14,126 nt of DNA, from assembly GCA_030152985.1 (NCBI GenBank), contig JASLIE010000059.1:1-14126 (forward strand), read 5' to 3'. The notes below the pieces were generated by a model that was not told where the DNA came from, searched no databases, and worked only from the letters and a program-made list of their open reading frames with translations. The first letter of the stretch is position 1, and each line of letters opens with the position of its first letter. Source of the DNA: Bacillaceae bacterium (GTDB lineage Bacteria; Bacillota; Bacilli; Bacillales; Amphibacillaceae). Made by a program: the position numbers and the translations under genes. Shown here in pieces: positions 1 to 11,777 of the stretch.

Positions 1-1138
1 CTTCAACTAATATTTGATTCACCGCTTCATAGGTCATACGTTCTGTCGTTTTAATCACACTTGAAAATATTTCATGTTTTTTAACTTGACCTTGTGAATC
101 AATTTCCATTTCCGCTGCTAAAACAAGGCGGTCTTCTCCCTTGTTTAATGAACATATCCCATTTGACAAGCGATGAGGAATCATCGGAATCACACGGTCA
201 ACAAGGTAAACACTCGTTCCTCTTTCATAGGCTTCTTTATCCATCAAGGAGCCTTCTTCAATATAGTAACTTACATCAGCAATATAGACGCCTAATAGAT
301 AATTTCCGTTTTTTAACTTTTCGACTCGGATCGCATCATCTAAATCCTTTGCATCCGCTCCGTCAATTGTCACAATTGTTTTATCCCGACAATCACGACG
401 GCCGACTAAATCCACTTCACGGATGCGATCAGGTACCTGATTTGCTTCTTCTAAAACCTCATCAGGAAAGTCCATCTTTAGACCATACTTATGAATAATC
501 GAGATAATATCTATTCCGGGATCATTTTTATGACCAAGAATTTGAATAATTTCACCTTCTGCATTTTTCCTTCCTTCAGGAAATTTGGTTAAATGAACAA
601 TGACTTTATGTCCATCAACAGCCGCATTTTCTTTCCCTTTTGGAATAAAGATATCATGCGGCATCCGCTTATCATCAGGAATTACAAAACCAAAGGAACG
701 ATTATCTTCAAATGTACCAACAACAGTATGATTTGCTCGTTCAAGCACACGAATAACACTTCCTTCAGGGCGGTGTTTTAAAACACCTTTTTTATCTAAA
801 CGCACAAGTACAATATCATTATTCATCGCTGAGTTTAGGTCGTTTGCATGTAAATAAATGTCCGCCTCATCTTCATCTTCTGGAATTAAAAAAGCAAAGC
901 CTTTTTTATTCATCTCGATCCTACCACGAATCAGATCCATTTTATCAGGTAAACCAAAACGGTTTTTTCGCGTCAAAACGAGATCACCACTTCTTTCTAA
1001 GTCATTTAAAACTTTAAGAAGTGCGGTAAAATCACTCTGTTCAGTTAATCCCAAGCCTTCTTCAATTTCGTTAACGGCAAGTGGACGGGTTTTTGTTTCT
1101 TTAAAATACTGCAAAACTTTTTCTTTTAAGTCTTTCAT
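1..1138 (-). CDS. rnr: Ribonuclease R, N-terminal half (3' end of gene off the left edge)
   Basis: This encodes RNase R, a processive 3'-to-5' exoribonuclease that degrades structured RNA and takes part in rRNA and tmRNA quality control in the cytoplasm. Reading down from 1138 gives 379 uninterrupted codons with no stop before the edge; the Bacillus protein is about 780 residues, so roughly half is present. Residues 1-60 form the winged-helix N-terminal domain. Residues about 65-135 and 140-210 look like the two cold-shock OB folds. The RNB catalytic domain begins near 250 with [10 protein letters not shown] at 259-268, which supplies the metal-binding aspartates D259, D265, D267 and D268. 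The ATG at 1138 is preferred because an AAGGTGG ribosome site lies 4 nt before it. An in-frame ATG at 1156 would place that site inside the gene and has no site of its own. It lies 19 nt after est, so the two are probably co-transcribed. In Bacillales smpB usually follows. Confidence 0.97.
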   Translation of the reverse strand, partial: MKDLKEKVLQYFKETKTRPLAVNEIEEGLGLTEQSDFTALLKVLNDLERSGDLVLTRKNRFGLPDKMDLIRGRIEMNKKGFAFLIPEDEDEADIYLHANDLNSAMNNDIVLVRLDKKGVLKHRPEGSVIRVLERANHTVVGTFEDNRSFGFVIPDDKRMPHDIFIPKGKENAAVDGHKVIVHLTKFPEGRKNAEGEIIQILGHKNDPGIDIISIIHKYGLKMDFPDEVLEEANQVPDRIREVDLVGRRDCRDKTIVTIDGADAKDLDDAIRVEKLKNGNYLLGVYIADVSYYIEEGSLMDKEAYERGTSVYLVDRVIPMIPHRLSNGICSLNKGEDRLVLAAEMEIDSQGQVKKHEIFSSVIKTTERMTYEAVNQILVE

Positions 1139-1157
1139 TTTGCCACCTTCTTTCATT

Positions 1158-1910
1158 TTAATTTTCTGTGTTCCAATCAAGTTCCTCTAAAAAACGGTAT
1201 ATATCTTCATGTAAAAGATCTTTTTCCGGACCAAAGGTTATCGCATGCCCGGAATTTTCATACCACTTAAGTTCTTTTCGCTCTGCTTCGATCTGTTCAA
1301 ATATATAATTTGCACTCTCCGGATTAATCACCTCATCCTTCCGTGCCTGTATAATAAATGTTGGTGTATAGACAAGATTAATTTGCTTACTTACCTCTAT
1401 AATAAAGCTTTCGATTTCTTTAAATAAAGGACGCGACGCCTCATAAAGTAATGCCAGCTCTTTTTTTATTACCTCTTTTTTCTTCTTCTCAAACTCTTTA
1501 AATCGTTGACCAAAAAGTAAAAAAGCTTGTGTTAGTTGTTTATCATTATCAAAAAACATTGGCGTACACATTGGAATTACACCTTTAACCTCATTTAAAC
1601 TAGCAAGTTTAAGCCCCAATGCACCCCCCATAGATAAGCCAGCAACCGCAATTTCATCATAACCAAGGGATTTTAAATGCTCATAAGCAGCTTGAACATC
1701 TTCCCACCATTCCGATGGATTCGATTGAATCAGGTCTTCTGGTGAACGTCCGTGTCCACGGTAAATCGGTGCATAACTTGTATAACCCTTTTTCTCAAGA
1801 TAGCGACCAAGCATTCTTACGTCTGCTGAATGACCAGTAAAGCCATGTAAGAGTAAAACAGCTCGCTTGCCTGCTTCAAACAAAAAAGGTTCAGGTAATT
1901 TAATCTGCAA
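1158..1910 (-). CDS. est: Carboxylesterase, Est30/YvaK type
   Basis: This is a cytoplasmic alpha/beta-hydrolase of 250 residues that hydrolyses short- to medium-chain carboxylic esters. Its physiological substrate is unknown. The nucleophile elbow is GLSMGG with S93, the acid is D192 in ARKDEVI, and the base is H222 in NSGHAI. These match the spacing of the Ser94-Asp193-His223 triad of Geobacillus Est30. The oxyanion-hole motif LLHGFTG is at 20-26. A lysine/glutamate-rich stretch at 138-151 lies in the cap region. The start is TTG at 1910, supported by an AGAGGAG site 9 nt upstream; no in-frame ATG lies nearby. It sits between secG and rnr, a conserved Bacillales order (secG-yvaK-rnr-smpB), although a terminator-like hairpin separates it from secG here. 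The family call is firm; its role in this operon is unexplained. Confidence 0.93.
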   Translation of the reverse strand: MQIKLPEPFLFEAGKRAVLLLHGFTGHSADVRMLGRYLEKKGYTSYAPIYRGHGRSPEDLIQSNPSEWWEDVQAAYEHLKSLGYDEIAVAGLSMGGALGLKLASLNEVKGVIPMCTPMFFDNDKQLTQAFLLFGQRFKEFEKKKKEVIKKELALLYEASRPLFKEIESFIIEVSKQINLVYTPTFIIQARKDEVINPESANYIFEQIEAERKELKWYENSGHAITFGPEKDLLHEDIYRFLEELDWNTEN

Positions 1911-1932
1911 AAAAAGTCACTCCTCTAAAATG

Positions 1933-1963
1933 AAAAACCCTTATCACATTTCCGTGATAAGGG
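1933..1963 (-). terminator. Intrinsic terminator or attenuator between secG and est
   Basis: A perfect 10-bp stem (CCCTTATCAC at 1938-1947 and GTGATAAGGG at 1954-1963) closes a 6-nt loop. Read on the minus strand it starts 10 nt after the secG stop codon and is followed by TTTTT and then TCATTTT. That is the form of a Rho-independent terminator. The est ribosome site follows directly, so est and rnr depend on read-through or on a promoter not evident in this short gap. Confidence 0.8.
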
Positions 1964-1973
1964 AATAATTTTA

Positions 1974-2204
1974 TTATAATACATATCCGCTAATAAAGGC
2001 TAAAACAAAAAATAAGACCGCTGCTGCTATCGTACTCCTGTGTAAAATTAAATCTAATCCACGTGCCTTTTTCTTACCAAATAACTGTTCAGCTCCACCA
2101 GATATTGCTCCTGATAAGCCTTCACTTTTACCTGGCTGTAAGACAATTAGTGCAATTAAAACAATGGCGTTAACGATTAATAAAATATAAATTAATGTAC
2201 TCAC
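1974..2204 (-). CDS. secG: Preprotein translocase subunit SecG
   Basis: SecG is the small accessory subunit of the SecYEG channel; it assists SecA-driven protein export in the cytoplasmic membrane. The 76-residue product has the family's size and layout. Transmembrane helix 1 is at about 3-22. The hallmark cytoplasmic loop is at about 26-54, with [17 protein letters not shown] followed by ARGLD. Transmembrane helix 2 is at about 57-76. The start is GTG at 2204, placed 8 nt after a strong AGGAGG. An ATG four bases upstream is in another frame and closes after 12 codons. It is preceded by its own promoter candidate and followed by an intrinsic terminator, so it may be mostly monocistronic, with est and rnr expressed by read-through. 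Confidence 0.96.
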   Translation of the reverse strand: MSTLIYILLIVNAIVLIALIVLQPGKSEGLSGAISGGAEQLFGKKKARGLDLILHRSTIAAAVLFFVLAFISGYVL

Positions 2205-2243
2205 TCATATTTCCTCCTATACCGAAACACTTTCCCTTACATT

Positions 2244-2273
2244 ATTTTACCATAACTCAAAAATAAATAGCAA
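2244..2273 (-). promoter_or_regulatory. Candidate sigma-A promoter of secG
   Basis: On the minus strand a -35-like TTGCTA (2268-2273) is followed after 18 nt by TAAAAT (2244-2249). The -10 is extended by TGG directly upstream (2250-2252). It lies about 40 nt before the secG start and upstream of its AGGAGG site. The assignment rests on sequence resemblance only. Confidence 0.55.
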
Positions 2274-2290
2274 GTTTATTCCTCATTTAA

Positions 2291-3634
2291 TTAAAATAAG
2301 AGATGAGCCACTCCAACAATAACCGGTAAAGTAATCAATGTTCTTAATAAGAAAATAATGACTAGATCAAAAAACTTAACTGGAACTTTTGATCCAAGAA
2401 GCACCCCACCAACCTCAGACATGTAAATAAGCTGTGTCACAGATAAGGCCGCAACAATAAAACGGGTCATTTCTGCTTCAATTGATGCACCGATTGCTGC
2501 TGGTAAAAACATATCAGCAAATCCGATTAAAATTGTTTCAGAAGCTTCCTTAGCATAAGGGACATGCATGACTTCAAGTAAAGGTACAAAAGGAGCACCT
2601 AGCCATTGAAATACCGGTGTGAACTCTGCAATGAGTAAGGCAATTAAACCAAATGACATCACAACAGGAGCAACACCCATCCACATATCAAGTACATTTT
2701 GTGCCCCGCGTTTAAAGAAATCCTTGATACTTGTTTCTTTATCAGCACGAATTAAAGCTTTTTCATAACCATAAGTAAGTGATGTATAGCCTTCAGGAAT
2801 CATTTCATCACCTTTAGGCTCTGCCCCTGGCATATAAGTATCCGGAATACGAGAAAGTGGTGGTATTCTCGGCATAATTAAGGCTGCTATCACACCAGCG
2901 AGTAAGACTGTTAAATAAAAGGGAATAAACATATGCTCTAAACCAACTGTTTCAATAATAACAAGGGTAAATGTAATTGAAACGACTGAAAAAGTTGTTC
3001 CAATTACTACTGCTTCCCTTCTTGTATAATGACCTTGCTCATACTGTTTACTCGTTAATAAAACACCAATTGTACCGTCACCAATCCAGGATGCAAGTGC
3101 ATCAATTGATGATCTACCTGGTAATTTAAAAAGGGGTCTCATCACCTTCGTCATGAGCGTACCAAATAACTCAAGCAAACCAAAATCCATCAATAAGGGA
3201 AGAAACAAGCCTGCAAATAAAAAGACAGCAAATAAAGTGTGAAGTAAATCGTTTAATAAAAGACCGCCCGTATCATCACTATATATAGCCTCAGGTCCCA
3301 GTTTGAAATAAACCATTACTGCAAAAACAGCAGCTAATAAACGGGTCACTGCCCAAAACCAATTGACATTAAATAAACGATCAAAAAATGGTGAATAAGC
3401 TATTTTTTGGATACCTGATACCTTGTAAATTAGTGTCATTAAAGCTGTAATAATGATAATAATGACCATAATTAATGATAAGTAATCTGTTAAGGCTGTT
3501 TGCAATTTACCTGCCAAAATTGCAATCGGAATCGTAAAACCATCCGCAACTTTTATCGGCGTCATAAATAAAAAGATACCGAGTAAAGAGGGAATAATGA
3601 ACTTCATTTTATTTTTAAAACTATATTTTTTCAT
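2291..3634 (-). CDS. YjiH-family integral membrane protein (nucleoside-recognition/Gate domain)
   Basis: This is a polytopic membrane protein of 447 residues with about ten hydrophobic segments. It resembles the YjiH family, whose members carry the Gate/nucleoside-recognition domain also found in nucleoside transporters. The substrate is unknown, so a solute-transport role is inferred from topology only. Recognisable family stretches are the central SSIDALASWIGDGTIGVLL, a cytoplasmic loop rich in proline, glutamate and lysine around 250-300, and near the C-terminus FADMFLPAAIGASIEAEMTR and MSEVGGVLLGSKVPV. I place the start at ATG 3634 with GAGGAG 11 nt upstream. An in-frame TTG at 3643 is only 2 nt from that site, which is too close. 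It is divergent from the acyltransferase gene and upstream of secG with no clear terminator between, so some read-through into secG is possible. Confidence 0.8.
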   Translation of the reverse strand: MKKYSFKNKMKFIIPSLLGIFLFMTPIKVADGFTIPIAILAGKLQTALTDYLSLIMVIIIIITALMTLIYKVSGIQKIAYSPFFDRLFNVNWFWAVTRLLAAVFAVMVYFKLGPEAIYSDDTGGLLLNDLLHTLFAVFLFAGLFLPLLMDFGLLELFGTLMTKVMRPLFKLPGRSSIDALASWIGDGTIGVLLTSKQYEQGHYTRREAVVIGTTFSVVSITFTLVIIETVGLEHMFIPFYLTVLLAGVIAALIMPRIPPLSRIPDTYMPGAEPKGDEMIPEGYTSLTYGYEKALIRADKETSIKDFFKRGAQNVLDMWMGVAPVVMSFGLIALLIAEFTPVFQWLGAPFVPLLEVMHVPYAKEASETILIGFADMFLPAAIGASIEAEMTRFIVAALSVTQLIYMSEVGGVLLGSKVPVKFFDLVIIFLLRTLITLPVIVGVAHLLF

Positions 3635-3668
3635 CTCAACCAATGCTCCTCAAAATTAATCTATTACT

Positions 3669-3727
3669 AGAATAGACTGTATATTTATAAAATGCAACTT
3701 ATAAATATTAGTTTTTGTCTATTTCAA
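3669..3727 (-). promoter_or_regulatory. Two overlapping promoter candidates for the YjiH-family gene
   Basis: On the minus strand, TTGAAA (3722-3727) and TATAAG (3698-3703) are separated by 18 nt and each matches the sigma-A consensus at five of six positions. A second, weaker pair, TTGCAT (3692-3697) and TATTCT (3669-3674), is separated by 17 nt. The -35 of the second abuts the -10 of the first. Both point toward the YjiH-family gene. Neither has been tested, and AT-rich DNA produces such matches by chance. Confidence 0.5.
3681..3708. repeat. 28-bp inverted repeat, possible operator
   Basis: The arms ATATTTATAA (3681-3690) and TTATAAATAT (3699-3708) are exact reverse complements around an 8-nt centre, AATGCAAC. 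The element covers the -10 of the stronger minus-strand promoter candidate and the -35 of the weaker one. That placement suits a repressor site. I do not recognise it as the consensus of a named regulator, and its all-A/T arms lower its specificity. Confidence 0.5.
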
Positions 3728-3792
3728 AATGTTAACATTCCATTTACAATCTGTTTACCTTTCTCCTTTTTTCATATTTCAAAAATGAAGTC

Positions 3793-3801
3793 TGTTATAC
3801 T
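3793..3801 (+). promoter_or_regulatory. Extended -10 promoter candidate for the acyltransferase gene
   Basis: TGT followed by TATACT (3796-3801) forms an extended -10 element. No good -35 lies 16-18 nt upstream. Transcription would start near 3808, leaving only a 15-nt leader that begins just before the ribosome site. Confidence 0.5.
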
Positions 3802-3810
3802 AGTTAAAAA

Positions 3811-3825
3811 GAGGTGATTTTTTTG
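3811..3825 (+). promoter_or_regulatory. Ribosome site that fixes a TTG start for the acyltransferase gene
   Basis: GAGGTGAT at 3811-3818 is a good Shine-Dalgarno match followed by a run of T and then TTG at 3823-3825. The in-frame GTG at 3814 is part of the ribosome site itself, so it cannot be the start served by that site. Confidence 0.7.
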
Positions 3826-4791
3826 AAAAGAGATGCCTATTTTGACAACGTACGTCTCGTATTAATTTTCTTCGTTGTATTCGGGCACCTAATTCAGCCT
3901 TACACGAGTGATTTTTCAAATATAAGTTCTTTGTATACAATAATTTATACCTTTCATATGCCAGCATTTATTTTAGTGTCTGGATATTTTGCACGTGGTT
4001 CGGGAGAGTTCAGTCACATTAAACGCCTATTTAAACAATTAATTATCCCTTATCTTATCTTCCAAGTTGCTTACGGTATTTTTTATTATTTGATTGGACT
4101 TGAACCTAAAAGTCATTCACTATTCTATCCGAGGTGGTCACTTTGGTTTTTACTCAGTTTATTTAGTTGGCATTTACTTTTAATTGCCTTCAAGTACTTG
4201 AAACCTTTACTCGGTCTTTTTATTGCCATCATTTTAGGGATAACAGTTGGATACATCGATGATATTGGCCATGCTTTTAGCCTATCACGCACCTTTGTTT
4301 TTTTTCCATTCTTTTTAGCAGGCTATTATTTAAGTCCGAAAGATATTAAAAATTTACAAAGCAGGCCAGCTAACTTTTTAGCTGTCTTAACTTTTTTAAC
4401 AATTAGTATTTTAATTTACTTACTCCCTGAAATTAATTCTGGCTGGTTACTCGCATCTAAATCATATAGTGATTTAGGTTTACCGCAAAAAGGAGCAATC
4501 GCTAGATTATTAGTTTACTTTACTTCTGCTTTAATGGTTGCAAGTGTTTTATCACTTATTCCTAAAAAGCAGTTTGCCTGGACCTATATCGGCAGTAAGA
4601 CACTTTATATTTATTTACTACATGGTTTTGTTATTCATTCTCTAAGAGAGGTCTTTGTTTTTGACTTAACTGCCGCCTATCAAGTCATCTACTTTATTCC
4701 TTTCACTCTTTTCCTTATGTATTTTCTATCGCACCGATACATGCGCATAATCATGAGTCCCTTAATCGAAGTCAAACGAAAAAAGCTCTAA
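3823..4791 (+). CDS. Acyltransferase-3 family integral membrane protein
   Basis: This is a 322-residue membrane protein of the acyltransferase-3 family (PF01757), whose members move acetyl or other acyl groups across or onto envelope polysaccharides, lipids or peptides. The acceptor cannot be told from sequence. Near the N-terminus FDNVRLVLIFFVVFGH (7-22) carries the conserved arginine R11 and histidine H22. HMPAFILVSGYFARG (45-59) is the second signature. A tryptophan-rich RWSLWFLLSLF and a C-terminal KTLYIYLLHGF complete the pattern. About ten hydrophobic segments are visible. It looks like Bacillus YkrP-type proteins, but I would not assign a symbol. The start is TTG at 3823. The gene converges on eno with 27 nt between stops and shares a terminator with it; its stop codon is inside the hairpin stem. 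It may modify the cell envelope, but no neighbour names the target. Confidence 0.85.
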   Translation: MKRDAYFDNVRLVLIFFVVFGHLIQPYTSDFSNISSLYTIIYTFHMPAFILVSGYFARGSGEFSHIKRLFKQLIIPYLIFQVAYGIFYYLIGLEPKSHSLFYPRWSLWFLLSLFSWHLLLIAFKYLKPLLGLFIAIILGITVGYIDDIGHAFSLSRTFVFFPFFLAGYYLSPKDIKNLQSRPANFLAVLTFLTISILIYLLPEINSGWLLASKSYSDLGLPQKGAIARLLVYFTSALMVASVLSLIPKKQFAWTYIGSKTLYIYLLHGFVIHSLREVFVFDLTAAYQVIYFIPFTLFLMYFLSHRYMRIIMSPLIEVKRKKL

Positions 4792-4817
4792 AGGTAAATT
4801 CACCTCTAGAGCTTTTT
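4780..4817. terminator. Bidirectional terminator between acyltransferase gene and eno
   Basis: AAAAAGCTCTA (4780-4790) pairs with TAGAGCTTTTT (4807-4817). After one A-C mismatch, AGGT (4792-4795) pairs with ACCT (4802-4805) around a 6-nt loop. The A-tract on one side and T-tract on the other provide a U-run in either direction. It therefore serves both the plus-strand acyltransferase gene and the minus-strand glycolytic operon. Confidence 0.9.
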
Positions 4818-4818
4818 C

Positions 4819-7640
<2,822 letters not shown>

Positions 7641-7648
<8 letters not shown>

Positions 7649-8408
7649 CTTTTGCAACTCCTGCTTCAACTAATTTAGTAAATGATTCGGCTTCTAAACT
7701 TGCCCCACCTACTAAGGCCCCATCTATATGTTCAGTTGCCAGCAACTCATCAATATTATCTGGATTTACACTCCCACCATATTGAATCGTGATTTTATCT
7801 GCCACTTCTAAGTCTGAAAGCTCTCTAATAACCGAACGGATATGACCACAGACTTCATTTGCTTGTTCACTTGTCGCTGTTTTCCCAGTACCAATCGCCC
7901 AGATCGGCTCATAAGCAATAATTGTTTGTTTTAAATCTTCATAGCTCAGGCCTTCAACAGCTTGTCTGACTTGATTTTCTATATGAGTAAATGTTTCATT
8001 TGCCTCTCTTTGTTCAAGTGATTCACCTACACAAATAATCGGCGTCAAATCATGCTTGAAAGCAGCTTTTGCTTTTTTATTGACTGCTTCATCCGTTTCA
8101 TTATAGTAGGCGCGACGTTCTGAATGACCTAAAACAACATGTGTTACTCCAATACTTTGGAGCATTGATGGACTTATTTCACCTGTGTATGCACCACTTT
8201 CTTCATAATGCATTGTTTGGGCGGCAACCATAATTTCTGAGCCTTCTGTTCGGCGTACCATCTCAGGCAGGTAAATAAAAGGTGCACAGATAATGGCTTC
8301 AGTATGTGCGCTTGTTTCCACATTACGCGTCACTTCTTCCATAAAGTCTGTAGCTTCGTGCCATGTTTTATTCATTTTCCAGTTTCCTGCTATAACTTGT
8401 TTTCGCAT
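7641..8408 (-). CDS. tpiA: Triosephosphate isomerase
   Basis: This cytoplasmic TIM-barrel enzyme interconverts dihydroxyacetone phosphate and glyceraldehyde 3-phosphate, feeding the lower half of glycolysis. The 255 residues fit the family. GNWKMN at 8-13 holds the substrate lysine K11. LGHSERR at 93-99 carries the electrophile H95. [14 protein letters not shown] at 165-178 includes the catalytic base E167 and the flexible loop 6. The phosphate-binding QYGGSV and the GALVGGASL segment close the C-terminal half. The start at ATG 8408 has GAGGAG 8 nt upstream, overlapping the pgk stop codon. The spacing to pgk is 12 nt and the end overlaps gpmI by 8 nt, so the three are a single tightly coupled unit. 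Confidence 0.99.
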
Positions 8409-8420
8409 TCTTCTATCTCC

Positions 8421-9602
8421 TCATTTATTATCTAATTGTTTAATTCCTGGTAATGCTTTACCCTCCATGAATTCAAGGGAAGCACCTCCACCAGTTGATA
8501 CATGATCCATCATATTTGAAAGACCAAACTTTGCAACCGCTGCGGCTGAATCGCCCCCACCAATAACAGAATAACCTTTTGTAATTGCAAGAGCTTCTGC
8601 AACTGTCCGTGTGCCTGTTGCAAACTGTTCCATTTCAAACACACCCATTGGCCCATTCCAAACAATTAAATTAGATTCTAATATAACTTTTTTATAAGCA
8701 TTGCATGTTTCCGGACCAATATCTAAACCCATCCAACCTTTCTCAATATCATTAACTGATACAGTTTTATAATTTGCATCTTTACTAAATTCATCTGCTA
8801 CAATGGCATCTGTTTGCAACATAAGGTTAACATTTTTTTCTTTTGCCTTCTCGATAAACTCTTTAGCTAAAACTAATTTGTCTGTCTCTACAAGTGAGTC
8901 ACCGATCTCATGGCCTTCTGCTTTTAAGAATGTATAGGCAAGACCACCACCAATAATAAGGTTATCAACCTTTTCTAGTAGCTCATTAATCACATTAATT
9001 TTATCTTTCACTTTAGAACCACCAATAATAGCAGTGAAAGGACGCTTAGGATTTTCCAAAGCTTTACCTAAAACTTCGATTTCTTTTTCAATTAAAAAAC
9101 CCGCAACTGCTGGTAACTTTTCAGCAACACCCGCTGTTGAAGCATGTGCTCGGTGGGCAGTACCAAATGCATCATTGACATAGATATCTGCCATATTGGC
9201 AAATGCTTCGACCAATTCTGGTGAATTTTCTTCTTCACCTGCTTCAAAGCGAACATTCTCAAGTAAGAGTACATCACCTTCATTTAACTGCGCTATTTTC
9301 TCATCTACCTCAGGACCGTAAACTGTATCTGATTTTAAAATGTCTGTATTTAAACACTGTGATAACCGACGCGCAACAGGCGTTAATCTTAAGTCCTCAA
9401 CAATTTCCCCCTTAGGACGACCAAGGTGGCTCATTAAAATAACTTTTGCACCATTCTCCCTTAAAAATTGAATTGTCGGTACTGCTGCTAAGATGCGTGT
9501 CTCATCTGTGATTTTGCCCTTCTCTAATGGAACGTTAAAATCAACACGACAAAGTACTCTCTTTCCCTTTACATCGATATCACGTACTGTTTTTTTATTC
9601 AT
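8421..9602 (-). CDS. pgk: Phosphoglycerate kinase
   Basis: Phosphoglycerate kinase transfers phosphate from 1,3-bisphosphoglycerate to ADP, the first ATP-yielding step of glycolysis, in the cytoplasm. The 393 residues are close to the 394 of B. subtilis. RVDFNVP at 19-25 binds substrate, and SHLGRPKG and ENVRF follow in the N-terminal domain. The nucleotide-binding C-terminal domain has [25 protein letters not shown] (348-355) and STGGGAS (369-375). I choose ATG at 9602 ([14 protein letters not shown]), which matches family N-termini and has an AGGGTG site 10 nt upstream. The frame stays open to 9662, but those 20 extra residues are derived from AT-rich leader. It is the first gene after the gap terminator and probably has its own promoter in the 124-nt gap. 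Confidence 0.98.
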   Translation of the reverse strand: MNKKTVRDIDVKGKRVLCRVDFNVPLEKGKITDETRILAAVPTIQFLRENGAKVILMSHLGRPKGEIVEDLRLTPVARRLSQCLNTDILKSDTVYGPEVDEKIAQLNEGDVLLLENVRFEAGEEENSPELVEAFANMADIYVNDAFGTAHRAHASTAGVAEKLPAVAGFLIEKEIEVLGKALENPKRPFTAIIGGSKVKDKINVINELLEKVDNLIIGGGLAYTFLKAEGHEIGDSLVETDKLVLAKEFIEKAKEKNVNLMLQTDAIVADEFSKDANYKTVSVNDIEKGWMGLDIGPETCNAYKKVILESNLIVWNGPMGVFEMEQFATGTRTVAEALAITKGYSVIGGGDSAAAVAKFGLSNMMDHVSTGGGASLEFMEGKALPGIKQLDNK

Positions 9603-9645
9603 CTTATACTGACACCCTATTCTTTTTTTAATATGTATATACCTT

Positions 9646-9656
9646 ATTATATTATA
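9646..9656 (-). promoter_or_regulatory. Candidate -10 region upstream of pgk
   Basis: The minus strand reads TATAATATAAT here, two overlapping perfect -10 hexamers about 45 nt before the pgk start and just downstream of the gap terminator. I find no convincing -35 at 16-18 nt from either. A secondary promoter upstream of pgk is known in B. subtilis, which makes the location reasonable. Confidence 0.4.
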
Positions 9657-9700
9657 CGTCACTTAATGAATTTTTTATAGTATTTTCCTATAACAATAGA

Positions 9701-9726
9701 AAAAGAAGGCATATATGCCTTCTTTT
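9701..9726 (-). terminator. Intrinsic terminator after gap
   Basis: This is a perfect 26-nt palindrome, with an 11-bp arm beginning AAAAGAAGGC around a TATA loop. On the minus strand it starts immediately after the gap TAG and runs into TTTTTCTATT, as in a Rho-independent terminator. It separates cggR-gap from pgk-tpiA-gpmI-eno, so the downstream genes need read-through or their own promoter. Confidence 0.85.
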
Positions 9727-10743
<1,017 letters not shown>

Positions 10744-10748
10744 CTATT

Positions 10749-11756
10749 TTATAAAATTAATCGTGCAACAGATTCATCCGTCATAAGTATATTAGTTTTA
10801 CCTTGCTTTAAAAAAGCTTGAATTGCTTGAGATTTTGATTCTCCACCTGCAATCGTAATCACTGCTTCTGCTCCTTCTAAATCTTCTAATTGAAGACCGA
10901 GAGAATGTACCTGGTGAACAACCTCACCCTCTGCATTAAAATAATATCCAAAGGCTTCTGCTACCGCTTCTTCTTTTAGTAGCTTATTCATAACAACTTG
11001 GTTTGTCTGTCGTCGCCGAGCGAGTTCAAGTGCACTTCCTACCCCATGGAGCACAAAATCTGCCTCTCGTATAAGTCTCAATGTTTCTTGAAGTGATGCT
11101 TCTTCTTTTAGTAAGTCAAAAAGCGCCTCACTCAAAGGGTCTGGAACATGAAGTAAAGCATATTTCCCACCTGACTTACGCGCCATTTCAGCTGCTAATG
11201 TATTTGCTTGGTGTTCAAGTTGAGTACCAACCCCACCCCGTGTCGGTACAAAAGTACATGATGCTTTTAATGGATGCATGGCTTCTGAAACTGCTGTTAA
11301 TGTAGTTCCACCTGTTACAGCAACTACTTTTTCTTCGCTTATGTGTTCATTCAGGTAAGTCACAGTAGCCCGCCCAAGCTCAGCCTTGCTAAAGCTACTT
11401 TCATCTGAATTTCCACTCACTACGTGGACCTCTTGTAAATGATACTTTTCTTTAAGTGCCTTTTCGAGTCCAATAAGACCTGTATATTCACGTACATATT
11501 TACGTAAAGAATAAAGAATCCTTTTTCCCTTTTCATTAATTGTCGTCCCTTGATTCGTCACGGAAATCAAGCCTAATCGCTCTAATATTTCAACTTCATT
11601 TCTTATTTGACGCTCGAGTAACTCAGTTTTTTCTACAAGTCCACGCCGTCCAATCGGCTCAAAAAGTGAAATTGTATATAAAAGCTGTACACGGTTCTCC
11701 ATTCCTTCTAAGTAGTCCGGAAAAACAGTCCGTTGTAATTCAATAAATTTATCCAA
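10749..11756 (-). CDS. cggR: Central glycolytic genes repressor CggR (SorC/DeoR-type)
   Basis: CggR represses the cggR-gap operon; in Bacillus, binding of fructose 1,6-bisphosphate relieves repression when glycolytic flux is high. The 335 residues compare with about 340 in B. subtilis. A winged helix-turn-helix spans about 20-85 with the family string FEPIGRRG at 32-39. The sugar-phosphate-binding domain fills 90-335, with SGNSDESS (114-121), VTGGTT (147-152), PTRGG (171-175), EAFGYYFNAEGEVVH (267-281) and IAGGESK (302-308). The start is TTG at 11756; the first residues DKFIELQ align with the known family N-terminus. An AAAGGGG site lies 11 nt upstream, somewhat far, and no better start is in frame. 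The window position directly before gap confirms the call. Confidence 0.97.
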   Translation of the reverse strand: MDKFIELQRTVFPDYLEGMENRVQLLYTISLFEPIGRRGLVEKTELLERQIRNEVEILERLGLISVTNQGTTINEKGKRILYSLRKYVREYTGLIGLEKALKEKYHLQEVHVVSGNSDESSFSKAELGRATVTYLNEHISEEKVVAVTGGTTLTAVSEAMHPLKASCTFVPTRGGVGTQLEHQANTLAAEMARKSGGKYALLHVPDPLSEALFDLLKEEASLQETLRLIREADFVLHGVGSALELARRRQTNQVVMNKLLKEEAVAEAFGYYFNAEGEVVHQVHSLGLQLEDLEGAEAVITIAGGESKSQAIQAFLKQGKTNILMTDESVARLIL

Positions 11757-11777
11757 TCACTTATCAACCCCTTTCAT

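Noticed and set aside
94..498. Plus-strand open frame of 134 codons antisense to rnr
   Set aside because: It is the shadow of the RNase R gene on the other strand, has no ribosome site, and its product is a low-complexity leucine/histidine/serine-rich string with no family resemblance. The same applies to the plus-strand frames at 593-781 and 858-1190.
3728..3745. Possible CcpA cre site around the AATGTTAACATT palindrome
   Set aside because: It lacks the central CG and the flanking pattern of the cre consensus, so only a short GTTAAC palindrome remains.
7649..7669. Upstream TTG start for gpmI
   Set aside because: It adds seven residues absent from the family, lies inside tpiA and bypasses the AGGAG that is correctly spaced for ATG 7648.
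9092..9283. Minus-strand open frame inside pgk and a plus-strand one at 9203-9415
   Set aside because: Both lie wholly within the intact pgk gene in other frames and lack ribosome sites or recognisable products.
9603..9662. N-terminal extension of pgk by 20 residues
   Set aside because: The extension is translated from the AT-rich leader containing the -10 candidate; known phosphoglycerate kinases start at the MNKKTV position, which has its own ribosome site.
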